Assembly (NCBI GenBank): GCA_016649925.1
Contig: JAENWO010000224.1
Span: 1-5,020 of the forward strand
DNA from: Actinomycetales bacterium
GTDB lineage: Bacteria; Actinomycetota; Actinomycetes; Actinomycetales; Beutenbergiaceae
Length of the DNA stretch: 5,020 nt
Reading direction: 5' to 3'
Of this stretch, positions 1 through 5,020 are shown in pieces (position 1 is the first letter of the stretch; every line of letters starts with the position of its first letter). Below the pieces are notes generated by a model. That model saw nothing but the letters and a program-made list of their open reading frames with translations, had not been told where the DNA came from and searched no databases. A program made the position numbers and the translations under genes.

Positions 1-225
1 AGCGGCAGAACGCCCCGGCTGTTCCTCTTGGCCAACTGGCCCGGTGCGTTCGATGGCAGCCCGGGTCAACTGGCACCGAGTAAGCATGCAGCAGGACGAT
101 CCTTGCTGGGACGTGCGCCATGACCGATGCAGCCCGATGGAGCGTGCAGTGGCTGTTCCCGCTCCGAACGGCGAAGAGCCGTTGTTGCAGCAGTTGACGT
201 TGAGGGCAACGCTGGTGGGGTGACT
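1..225. other. Upstream stretch with no convincing gene
   Basis: No gene can be supported here. Frame 1 of the + strand is open from the window edge to a TGA at 121-123 (about 40 residues) and could be the tail of a truncated gene, but the peptide is not recognisable. Frame 2 is open from base 2 to a TGA at 221-223, ending two bases before the methyltransferase ATG. Its peptide is rich in Cys, Trp and His, and its third codon positions lack the strong G/C bias of the real genes. The stretch contains a direct repeat CAACTGGC at 33-40 and 67-74, and a 6-bp inverted repeat CGGTGC/GCACCG at 42-47 and 73-78. No good -35/-10 pair was found for the gene downstream. Confidence 0.5.
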
Positions 226-981
226 ATGCCGTCGAGGTTCGAGGAACTTCTCGCAGAAGGTGAGTCCGTGCCGGTAGAGGGATGGGACTTCTCCTGGTTT
301 GACGGTCGGGCCACCGAGGATCGCCCGTCGTGGGGCTACTCCCGAATCATGGCAGAGCGAATGATCACGTCCTCTGCGGCACTCGACATCCAGACCGGTG
401 GCGGTGAGGTGCTCGCGCAGGTCCTGCACGCGCCTCCTGTGCTGGCCGCTACCGAATCCTGGCCGCCGAACATCGAGGTGGCCGAACGGAACCTGCGCTC
501 GCTCGGCGTCTCGGTGGTCGAGGTAGCCGACCACGCCGACCTGCCCTTCCTTGCGGAGTCCTTCGACCTCGTCGTGAGCCGACACCCCACGGTGGTTCTT
601 TGGGACGAGATCGCCCGTGTGCTCCAGCCCGGCGGGACCTACCTGTCCCAGCAAGTCGGGGCCGGCACCAACCGCGAGCTCACCGATTTCATGATGGGCC
701 ACCAACCGATCGGCAAGGGACGGAGCCCGCAGCGAGCTGTCACCGCGGCTGAGGCAGCCGGTCTCGTCGTGGTCGATCTCCGTGAGCAGGCCCTGCGCAC
801 CGTGTTCAATGACGTTGGCGCGGTTGTCTACTTTCTCCGGAAGGTCCTCTGGACCGTTCCCGGTTTCACGCTTGAAGGTTATCGAGGCAGACTCGCCCGG
901 CTGCACGACCGGATCCAGTCCGAGGGGCCGTTCGTCGCCCACGCTCAGCGCTTCTTGATCGAGGCACGGAGGCCTCGCTGA
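226..981 (+). CDS. Class I SAM-dependent methyltransferase, substrate unknown
   Basis: The 251-residue product is a soluble methyltransferase of the Rossmann-fold class, expected to transfer a methyl group from S-adenosylmethionine; the acceptor cannot be read from sequence. The SAM-binding motif I is LDIQTGGGE at residues 53-61. An acidic residue (E77) ends the next strand region, near 72-78. ADLPFLAESFDLVVSRH (104-120) is the usual motif II region, and EIARVLQPGGTYL (128-140) is the typical post-motif helix and PGG turn. The N-terminus has an aromatic-rich GWDFSWFDGRAT (19-30) followed by RPSWGY, a signature I associate with a recurring actinobacterial methyltransferase family. ATG 226 is preferred because GGTGGGG (214-220) lies 5 bases upstream and homologues as I recall them begin near this point. 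GTG 220 is an alternative, and ATG 127 would add 33 residues of non-coding character. The gene stands alone and converges with the small gene downstream. Its GC content is lower than that of the lipid genes in sampled stretches. Confidence 0.88.
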   Translation: MPSRFEELLAEGESVPVEGWDFSWFDGRATEDRPSWGYSRIMAERMITSSAALDIQTGGGEVLAQVLHAPPVLAATESWPPNIEVAERNLRSLGVSVVEVADHADLPFLAESFDLVVSRHPTVVLWDEIARVLQPGGTYLSQQVGAGTNRELTDFMMGHQPIGKGRSPQRAVTAAEAAGLVVVDLREQALRTVFNDVGAVVYFLRKVLWTVPGFTLEGYRGRLARLHDRIQSEGPFVAHAQRFLIEARRPR

Positions 982-1134
982 CCCTCCTGATTGCCTACGT
1001 CGGCCGCGCTCGACCGCGCAGAAGTGTGCCGGTGGCGGATCCCCATACGAGGATTGGCCGCGGTGGTCGTTTATCGTCCAGGACCGCCGCTGCACGTTCG
1101 CGTTGCGGCACTGCTGGCGTTGGTACTTCGACCC

Positions 1135-1389
1135 CTACTTCTGGGATTCCATCTTGATGCCCCTGATCGCCCTGGTGGCGTCGCCGAGACTGGAGCCGAA
1201 GGTGCCGCGGTAGTTCTTGATCGCTGCGACCTCCTTGCCCTCACGCACCAGCTCCAGGATCGCGGTTGGCACTGGCAACTCGACCTGCTCGGCGGCAGCC
1301 GGGTCAACGCCGAAGCGTGCGTACAGGTAGGCGATCCGTCCTTCGAGCGTTGCCACGCGTGCGGTGAGTTCGTCCGATTCGTTCGTCAC
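1135..1389 (-). CDS. Small protein with L7/L12 C-terminal-like domain
   Basis: The predicted 84-residue cytoplasmic protein has two parts. Residues 5-27 (SDELTARVATLEGRIAYLYA and on) show heptad-like hydrophobic spacing and probably form a short coiled coil. Residues about 42-79 (ILELVREGKEVAAIKNYR, then G-x-x-L-x-x-A-x-x-A-I) resemble the helix-turn-helix part of the ribosomal protein L7/L12 C-terminal domain, where an IK-x-x-R segment is followed by GL-x-L-x-x-A-K. It lacks the L7/L12 N-terminal dimer domain and Ala-rich hinge, so it is not the ribosomal stalk protein itself. The start is taken as GTG 1389 because a TACCAT hexamer ends 6 bases upstream, the geometry of a leaderless actinobacterial gene. 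A GTG at 1416 is also in frame, but the nine codons it adds are poor in third-position G/C. Function is unknown; a ribosome- or protein-binding role is only inferred. The gene ends with TAG and converges with the methyltransferase gene. Confidence 0.75.
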   Translation of the reverse strand: MTNESDELTARVATLEGRIAYLYARFGVDPAAAEQVELPVPTAILELVREGKEVAAIKNYRGTFGSSLGDATRAIRGIKMESQK

Positions 1390-1401
1390 ACCTGCATGGT
1401 A
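1390..1401 (-). promoter_or_regulatory. Leaderless -10 element of the small gene
   Basis: On the minus strand, TACCAT (1401-1396) matches the actinobacterial -10 consensus TANNNT. The six bases GCAGGT separate it from GTG 1389, so transcription would begin at or next to the start codon. No TTGAC-like -35 is visible at the usual distance, and there is no usable Shine-Dalgarno sequence (the AGG is too close to the GTG). A leaderless mRNA is inferred. Confidence 0.45.
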
Positions 1402-1535
1402 CGGATCCTGAATCACACACCGCCCCGGCCGGCGGCGCTGCGGCGGCCAGAGCCAGCATCAGGCGGCAGCCGTTCCGGTTGTCGATCCGTACACCAGTGG
1501 GGTACCAGCGGGTGGAGCTGCACCGAAGCGGACGG

Positions 1536-3350
1536 TCAGTCGTTCGCGCGCTCCTTGGCGGCCTTGGTGTAGAGGTTCTCGATCAGGTCCCCGAAGTCGC
1601 GGAGCACGAAGTTGCGCTTCACCTTGAGCGACGGTGTGAGGTAGTCGTTGTCGACGGTGAAGTCGGTCTCGAGCACCTCGAAGCGGCGGATCGACTCGGC
1701 CCGGGAGACCCTCGAGTTCGTGCGGTCTACGGCGGCCTGGAGTGAGGCCAGGACGTCCGGGTTCACGGCCGCCTCGGCCACGGACATCTCGGGGAGGCTG
1801 TGGTTGGACAGCCAGGTGGGGAGCATCTCGGTGTCGAGGGTGATGAGGGCCGCCACGAACGGCTTCTGGTCGCCCACCACGACACACTGGCTGATCAGCG
1901 GGTGCGCCCGCAGCCGGTCCTCGAGCTGGGACGGCACCACGTTCTTCCCGCCGGAGGTGACGATGATCTCCTTCTTGCGGCCGGTGATGCGCACGTAGCC
2001 GTCGGAGCCGATCTCGCCGATGTCACCGGTGTGGAACCAGCCGTCGGTGAAGGCGGCCGCGGTCGCCTCCATGTTGTTGTGGTAGCCGCGGAACACCGGG
2101 ATCCCCTTGGCCAGGATCTCACCGTCGGTGCCGATGCGGATGCTCACGCCGGGCAGCGGCGGACCGACCGTGCCGATCTTCGACTTCACCGGCAGGCCGA
2201 CGGACAGCGGCGCCGTGGTCTCGGTGAGGCCGTAGCCCTCCAGGACGGTGAGGCCGACGCCGCGGAAGAAGTGGCCGAGGCGCTCACCAAGGGGCGCGCC
2301 CCCGGAGATGGCGAACTCGGCCTGGCCGCCGAGTGCCTCGCGGATCTTGTGCAAGACGAGCTTGTCCGCCATCTTGTGCTGCACCTTGAGGGCAAGGCCG
2401 GGCCCGCCGGTGTCCAGGGAGCGGGAGTACGCGCCGGAGACGCGTGCGGCCCAACGGAAGAACTTCACCTTGCCGGCGGCGGCCGCCTTCTGCTCGGCGC
2501 TGTTGAAGACCTTCTCGAACACGCGCGGCACGGCGAGGATGAACGTGGGCCGGAACGTGCCCATGTCGGCCACCAGCGTCTTCGTGTCGGGGATGTAACC
2601 CTGCGGCGCACCGGCCGCGATGCAGAGCACCTCGACGAACCGGGCGAAGACGTGGGCCAGCGGCATGAAGAGGAGCGTCCTGGACCCGTCGTACAGCACC
2701 TGGGACCCGAGTACGCCGATCGCGTTGCGACACAGCTCGACGAAGTTCCCGTGGGTGAGCTCGGCCCCCTTGGGTCGCCCCGTCGTGCCGGAGGTGTAGA
2801 TGATCGTGGCGAGGTCCGACGTCCGGACGGCGTCGTAACGGGCGCGGACCTCGTCGTCGCTCACGCCCGAACCGGCCGCCGTCAGCGCGGCGATCGCACC
2901 GCCGTCGAGCTGCCAGACGTGCTGGAGCGCCGGGGTGCTGGCACGCGCCTCGGCGATGACGGCCTCGTGACCGGCATTCTCGACGAGCACCGCCTTCGCT
3001 GCGGAGTCGGAGAGGATCCAGGCAGTCTGATCCGCCGAGGACGTCTCGTAGACCGGGACGGGCACCGCCCCGGCGTACCAGATACCGAAGTCGAAGAGGG
3101 TCCACTCGGCGCGGGTCCGCGACATGATGCCGACGCGGTCACCGGCCTCGACGCCGGCCGCGATCAGCCCCTTCGCGATCGCGGTGGCCGTCTCGTGCAT
3201 CTCCAGGGCGCTGATCGGCTGCCAGGCGCCGTCGACCTGCCGCTCGATCAGCGTGCGGCCGGGCTCGCTCGCGGCGCGGTCGGCGAGCAGGTCGCTGATG
3301 CTCATCTCGGGCGGCGTGGTGACAAGGGTCGGAACGGCGTATTCGTCCAT
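1536..3350 (-). CDS. fadD: Long-chain fatty-acid--CoA ligase (FadD15-like)
   Basis: The 604-residue product belongs to the ANL adenylating superfamily and has the size of full-length FadD15-type ligases. It should activate long-chain fatty acids with ATP to acyl-AMP and then acyl-CoA, acting in the cytoplasm or at the inner membrane face. The conserved ANL motifs are present in order: P-loop YTSGTTGRPKG (185-195), EGYGLTETTAPL (371-382), WFHTGD with D443 (438-443, ribose contact), ITGRKKEIIVTSGGKN (455-470) with hinge-region R458, and LTPSLKVKR (571-579), where K576 aligns with the catalytic lysine. All key residues are present, so it should be active. ATG 3350 is chosen because AGGAG (3361-3357) lies 6 bases upstream. 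A further 24 in-frame upstream codons give a peptide with no family similarity. The membrane-protein gene lies 127 bases upstream on the same strand, and a phosphatidate-forming acyltransferase is nearby, which fits a lipid-metabolism locus. Chain-length preference cannot be read from sequence. Confidence 0.95.
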   Translation of the reverse strand: MDEYAVPTLVTTPPEMSISDLLADRAASEPGRTLIERQVDGAWQPISALEMHETATAIAKGLIAAGVEAGDRVGIMSRTRAEWTLFDFGIWYAGAVPVPVYETSSADQTAWILSDSAAKAVLVENAGHEAVIAEARASTPALQHVWQLDGGAIAALTAAGSGVSDDEVRARYDAVRTSDLATIIYTSGTTGRPKGAELTHGNFVELCRNAIGVLGSQVLYDGSRTLLFMPLAHVFARFVEVLCIAAGAPQGYIPDTKTLVADMGTFRPTFILAVPRVFEKVFNSAEQKAAAAGKVKFFRWAARVSGAYSRSLDTGGPGLALKVQHKMADKLVLHKIREALGGQAEFAISGGAPLGERLGHFFRGVGLTVLEGYGLTETTAPLSVGLPVKSKIGTVGPPLPGVSIRIGTDGEILAKGIPVFRGYHNNMEATAAAFTDGWFHTGDIGEIGSDGYVRITGRKKEIIVTSGGKNVVPSQLEDRLRAHPLISQCVVVGDQKPFVAALITLDTEMLPTWLSNHSLPEMSVAEAAVNPDVLASLQAAVDRTNSRVSRAESIRRFEVLETDFTVDNDYLTPSLKVKRNFVLRDFGDLIENLYTKAAKERAND

Positions 3351-3356
3351 GACTGG

Positions 3357-3361
3357 CTCCT
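3357..3361 (-). promoter_or_regulatory. Ribosome binding site of the CoA ligase
   Basis: AGGAG on the minus strand, six bases before ATG 3350, matches the anti-Shine-Dalgarno core. It fixes the start at 3350 rather than at the upstream in-frame codon at 3422. Confidence 0.75.
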
Positions 3362-3385
3362 GTGGCAGAGGCGGATGCTGGGTAC

Positions 3386-3391
3386 ACCTTA
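3386..3391 (-). promoter_or_regulatory. Possible -10 element of the CoA ligase gene
   Basis: TAAGGT (minus strand, 3391-3386) fits TANNNT and would give a transcript starting near 3379 with a leader of about 29 bases that contains the AGGAG site. No recognisable -35 lies 16-18 bases upstream. The surrounding DNA is GC-rich, which makes an A/T-containing hexamer stand out, but the call rests on one short motif. Confidence 0.3.
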
Positions 3392-3440
3392 TCCAGCCCG
3401 GTGCGCCGCCCGGTTGCGACACCAGGGACGGGTGTGAGCC

Positions 3441-3467
3441 GCCGGCGAGCGTCGAGGCCGCGCCGGC
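3441..3467. repeat. 7-bp inverted repeat, possible weak terminator
   Basis: GCCGGCG (3441-3447) and CGCCGGC (3461-3467) form a perfect 7-bp inverted repeat with a 13-base loop. It lies 11 bases past the stop of the membrane-protein gene. No T-run follows on the minus strand. It could be a weak intrinsic terminator separating that gene from the CoA ligase, or a chance repeat in GC-rich DNA. Confidence 0.3.
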
Positions 3468-3477
3468 CCCCCGAAGC

Positions 3478-3987
3478 TCAGACGACCGCCCCGTCGCCGT
3501 CGGATCCGGAGCGGTCCCTGGGCATCCGCCACATCAGCGTGACCCAGCCGAGGACCGACGCGACGAGCGTTCCGATGTAGAGGGCACGCGGGGCGTCCGA
3601 CCACAGGACGAGGCACACGATCGTCAGCAGGGGACCCCCGACGGCGGCGGCCCAGGCCATCGTGGAGATGGGGTCGGAGGCGTCGATCGGCTCGGGCTCC
3701 GGTGGCACGTAGCCCTCGTCGGCCTCCTCCTCGACGCCGTAGTCGCGGGGTCCGCCGACGGTGCCCTCCACCTGGGGCGCGGGCGCCGGGGCAGGTGGGG
3801 CGGGGGCAGTGGCGGCCGGGATGGCACTCTCGAAGGAGGCCGGGGTCTGTGCCTCGTCCGCGGACCAGAGCGGTCCGAGGCGGGCCGTCATCTCCGCCCA
3901 GCTTGCCTCGACGTCCGCGTCGCTCGGCTCGGGTCCGCCGTCGTCGGCGGAGCGCGGCTCGTCCCCGCCCCAGGTAGGTTCACCCAT
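3478..3987 (-). CDS. Acidic Pro/Ala-rich two-helix membrane protein, unknown function
   Basis: The 169-residue product has no assigned function. It has a long hydrophilic N-terminal part (1-107) with an acidic start, a short amphipathic stretch VEASWAEMTARLGPL (26-40), a Pro/Ala low-complexity run (about 56-71), an acidic EEEADEG (86-92) and a PPEPEP motif (95-100). Two predicted membrane helices follow (about 108-129, with AVGGPLLTIVCLVLW, and 135-153), then a short tail ending GAVV. No signal peptide is seen, so the N-terminal part is probably cytoplasmic. The PPEPEP, AWA, GGP helix and GAVV ending resemble, from memory, a widespread actinobacterial family of unnamed membrane proteins. ATG 3987 is chosen because TAGAGT ends 7 bases upstream, a leaderless arrangement, and no Shine-Dalgarno sequence is present. 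A GTG at 4026 would add 13 unconvincing residues. It diverges from the acyltransferase gene and lies upstream of the CoA ligase gene on the same strand. Confidence 0.82.
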   Translation of the reverse strand: MGEPTWGGDEPRSADDGGPEPSDADVEASWAEMTARLGPLWSADEAQTPASFESAIPAATAPAPPAPAPAPQVEGTVGGPRDYGVEEEADEGYVPPEPEPIDASDPISTMAWAAAVGGPLLTIVCLVLWSDAPRALYIGTLVASVLGWVTLMWRMPRDRSGSDGDGAVV

Positions 3988-3993
3988 GGTGTG

Positions 3994-4005
3994 CACTCTA
4001 GAGTG
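3994..4005. promoter_or_regulatory. 12-bp palindrome forming a divergent promoter
   Basis: CACTCTAGAGTG is a perfect palindrome in the divergent gap. Because of its symmetry it supplies the -10-like hexamer TAGAGT on both strands (+ 3999-4004, - 4000-3995). On the minus strand, seven bases (GCACACC) separate it from ATG 3987, the leaderless spacing. On the plus strand it would start a transcript near 4011 with a leader of about 57 bases running to the acyltransferase start. No clear -35 is seen on either side. It could also, or instead, be an operator for a dimeric repressor. Confidence 0.5.
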
Positions 4006-4056
4006 AGAAGTTGCGGCCGACCCCACGCGCGAGGCATCCGAGGCGTTTCCCAGGCA

Positions 4057-4063
4057 GAGGTGA
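4057..4063 (+). promoter_or_regulatory. Strong ribosome binding site deciding the TTG start
   Basis: GAGGTGA matches seven bases of the ideal anti-Shine-Dalgarno complement GGAGGTGA. Its GAGG core ends 7 bases before TTG 4068, an ideal distance, which favours that start over TTG 4011 and ATG 4083. Confidence 0.75.
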
Positions 4064-4067
4064 CAGG

Positions 4068-4982
4068 TTGTTCTACCGGTTCATGAAGGCGACGCTGGGG
4101 ACGATCCTGCGGGTTTTCTACCAGCCGTGGATTCGAGGCGCCGAGAACGTCCCGGCCGAGGGGGCGGCCATCATGGCCAGCAACCACCTCGCCGTCATCG
4201 ACTCCTTCTTCCTGCCCATCATGCTGCCGCGCAGCATCGTCTTCCTCGGTAAGGCGGACTACTTCACCGGACGCGGCGTGCGGGGGCGGCTCATCACGTT
4301 CTTCATGCGCGGCGTCGGGACGATCCCGGTGGACCGCGCGGGCGGCAAAGCCAGCGAGGCCGCCCTGAACACCGGTCTGCACCGGCTGCGCGAGGGGGGT
4401 CTGTTCGGCATCTACCCCGAGGGCACGCGTAGCCCCGACGGCCGTCTCTACCGCGGCAAGACGGGCGTCGCGCGCCTCGCGCTGGAGTCCGGCGCACCCG
4501 TCATCCCGGTCGCTATGGTCGACACGGACATCGCCCAGCCGATCGGCAAGCGGATCCCCAAGCTGCACCGGATCGGCGTCGTCGTCGGCAAGCCGATGGA
4601 CTTCAGCCGCTACCGGGGGATGGAGAACGACCGCTTCGTGCTGCGCTCGATCACCGACGAGATCACGTATGAGCTGATGCGCCTGTCCGGCCAGGAGTAC
4701 GTCGACATCTACTCGGCCACCATGAAGGCCCGGATCGCGAGCGGTCAGACGGCGGACGCCGTCGGCGCCCCTGGCGGCCGCCCCGTCCCCGTCCCCGACG
4801 TCGAGGTTCCGCGGCCCCCGGCCGACGCCGTGGAGCCGTCCGAGGCTCCGGGAGCCGACCCCGGGACCGCGGGAGCCGACGCGCCCGGCTCGGGCTCCGC
4901 CGTCGATCCTTCCCGGCCCGTGCCCGACGGCGGCGCGGAGCCCTCCACGGGAGCGGGCTCCCGCACGGGCTCCGCTCAGTAG
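4068..4982 (+). CDS. plsC: 1-acyl-sn-glycerol-3-phosphate acyltransferase (PlsC family)
   Basis: The 304-residue product should acylate lysophosphatidic acid at the sn-2 position to make phosphatidic acid, the precursor of membrane phospholipids, at the cytoplasmic membrane. All four acyltransferase blocks are present: NHLAVID with the H40-x4-D45 catalytic pair (39-45), GTIPVDR (84-90), YPEGTRS (116-122) for glycerol-phosphate binding, and VIPVAMV (145-151). The catalytic domain ends near residue 226. The remaining 78 residues are a Pro/Ala/Gly/Asp/Ser tail, probably disordered and not needed for catalysis. The start is TTG 4068, set by GAGGTGA at 4057-4063, and gives an N-terminus (FYRFMKATLG) that resembles family members. 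TTG 4011 would add 19 Arg/Pro-rich residues. Other acyltransferases of this superfamily use different acceptors, so the substrate is inferred from motifs. With the nearby CoA ligase it fits a phospholipid-synthesis locus. Transcription probably starts at the divergent palindrome. Confidence 0.9.
   Translation: MFYRFMKATLGTILRVFYQPWIRGAENVPAEGAAIMASNHLAVIDSFFLPIMLPRSIVFLGKADYFTGRGVRGRLITFFMRGVGTIPVDRAGGKASEAALNTGLHRLREGGLFGIYPEGTRSPDGRLYRGKTGVARLALESGAPVIPVAMVDTDIAQPIGKRIPKLHRIGVVVGKPMDFSRYRGMENDRFVLRSITDEITYELMRLSGQEYVDIYSATMKARIASGQTADAVGAPGGRPVPVPDVEVPRPPADAVEPSEAPGADPGTAGADAPGSGSAVDPSRPVPDGGAEPSTGAGSRTGSAQ
4935..4975 (+). repeat. Nested inverted repeat at the 3' end of plsC
   Basis: An outer perfect 9-bp inverted repeat, GCGGAGCCC (4935-4943) with GGGCTCCGC (4967-4975), encloses an inner 7-bp repeat, CGGGAGC (4948-4954) with GCTCCCG (4957-4963). 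The inner arms are two bases apart, so the hairpin is more realistically 6 bp with a CGGG loop. The unpaired parts are four bases on the left and three on the right. The structure ends four bases before the TAG and lies within codons for the low-complexity tail. Confidence 0.55.
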
Positions 4983-4995
4983 CATCAGCACGACC

Positions 4996-5018
4996 GCGTC
5001 CCGGTTGCGCCGGGGCGC
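4996..5018 (+). terminator. GC-rich hairpin after plsC, probable terminator
   Basis: GCGTCCCGG (4996-5004) and CCGGGGCGC (5010-5018) pair as a 9-bp stem with one T-G wobble and a TTGCG loop. It begins 13 bases after the acyltransferase stop. The window ends two bases later, so a T-run cannot be checked; many actinobacterial terminators lack one. Confidence 0.45.
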
Positions 5019-5020
5019 CG

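Noticed and set aside
41..63. TTCGA sequence resembling a tRNA T-loop
   Set aside because: The flanking bases do not pair as a T-stem, and no acceptor stem or anticodon arm is present.
193..198. TTGACG as a -35 box for the methyltransferase
   Set aside because: Seventeen bases downstream there is no -10-like hexamer, and transcription would start at or after the ATG.
127..225. N-terminal extension of the methyltransferase from ATG 127
   Set aside because: The 33 extra residues look non-coding, and a ribosome binding site sits just before ATG 226.
1086..1109. GCCGC/GCGGC inverted repeat as a bidirectional terminator between the convergent genes
   Set aside because: Only a 5-bp stem with a 14-base loop, no extension and no T-run; no better hairpin was found in 982-1134.
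1402..1535. Terminator, promoter or small RNA in the gap between the CoA ligase gene and the small gene
   Set aside because: Only short, weak inverted repeats such as GGTG/CACC were found, with no T-run and no convincing RNA fold.
991..1572. 193-codon open frame on the + strand
   Set aside because: It runs antisense to the L7/L12-like gene and across two gaps. It has no ribosome binding site and no domain-like sequence.
1800..3437. 545-codon open frame on the + strand opposite the CoA ligase gene
   Set aside because: It mirrors a gene with all the ANL family motifs, and its product is a low-complexity Arg/Gly/Asp/Val-rich sequence typical of antisense frames in high-GC DNA.
4011..4067. Leaderless TTG start for plsC at 4011
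   Set aside because: It lies six bases past the TAGAGT on the + strand, which is tempting, but the near-ideal GAGGTGA at 4057-4063 points to TTG 4068, and the extra 19 residues are Arg/Pro-rich and unlike the family.
3888..4991. 367-codon open frame on the - strand opposite plsC
   Set aside because: Antisense to a gene with all four acyltransferase motifs; the product is Arg/Gly/Ala-rich with no recognisable domain.

Overview
The window looks like chromosomal DNA of a high-GC Gram-positive actinobacterium. Evidence: strong G/C bias at third codon positions, GTG and TTG starts, two genes with leaderless-type promoters (TANNNT placed 6-7 bases before the start codon), and proteins of actinobacterial type (a FadD15-like acyl-CoA ligase, a PlsC-type acyltransferase with a Pro/Ala/Gly tail, and an acidic two-helix membrane protein). 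A Micrococcales relative such as a cellulomonad is a guess, not something the sequence proves.

Layout: bases 1-225 hold no convincing gene. A SAM-dependent methyltransferase gene lies at 226-981 (+). Convergent with it is a small gene at 1135-1389 (-), whose product has a short predicted coiled coil followed by a segment resembling the C-terminal domain of ribosomal protein L7/L12. A 146-base gap with no clear signal separates it from a long-chain fatty-acid--CoA ligase gene (1536-3350, -). Next, on the same strand, is a gene for an acidic, Pro/Ala-rich membrane protein of unknown function (3478-3987, -). This is divergent from a 1-acylglycerol-3-phosphate acyltransferase gene (plsC-like, 4068-4982, +). 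The 80-base divergent gap carries a perfect 12-bp palindrome that supplies a TAGAGT -10 hexamer on both strands. The 3' end of the acyltransferase gene has a nested inverted repeat, and a second GC-rich hairpin follows its stop codon.

The right two thirds (1536-4982) form a coherent lipid neighbourhood. The ligase activates free fatty acids to acyl-CoA, and the acyltransferase can place an acyl chain on lysophosphatidic acid to make phosphatidic acid. The membrane protein between them has no assigned role. The left third has no visible link to lipid metabolism and is less GC-rich in the stretches counted by hand, so it may be a strain-variable flank. I see no transposase, CRISPR array, tRNA, phage gene or defence system. 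The most interesting signals are regulatory: the symmetric divergent promoter, the leaderless starts and the nested hairpin at the end of the acyltransferase gene.
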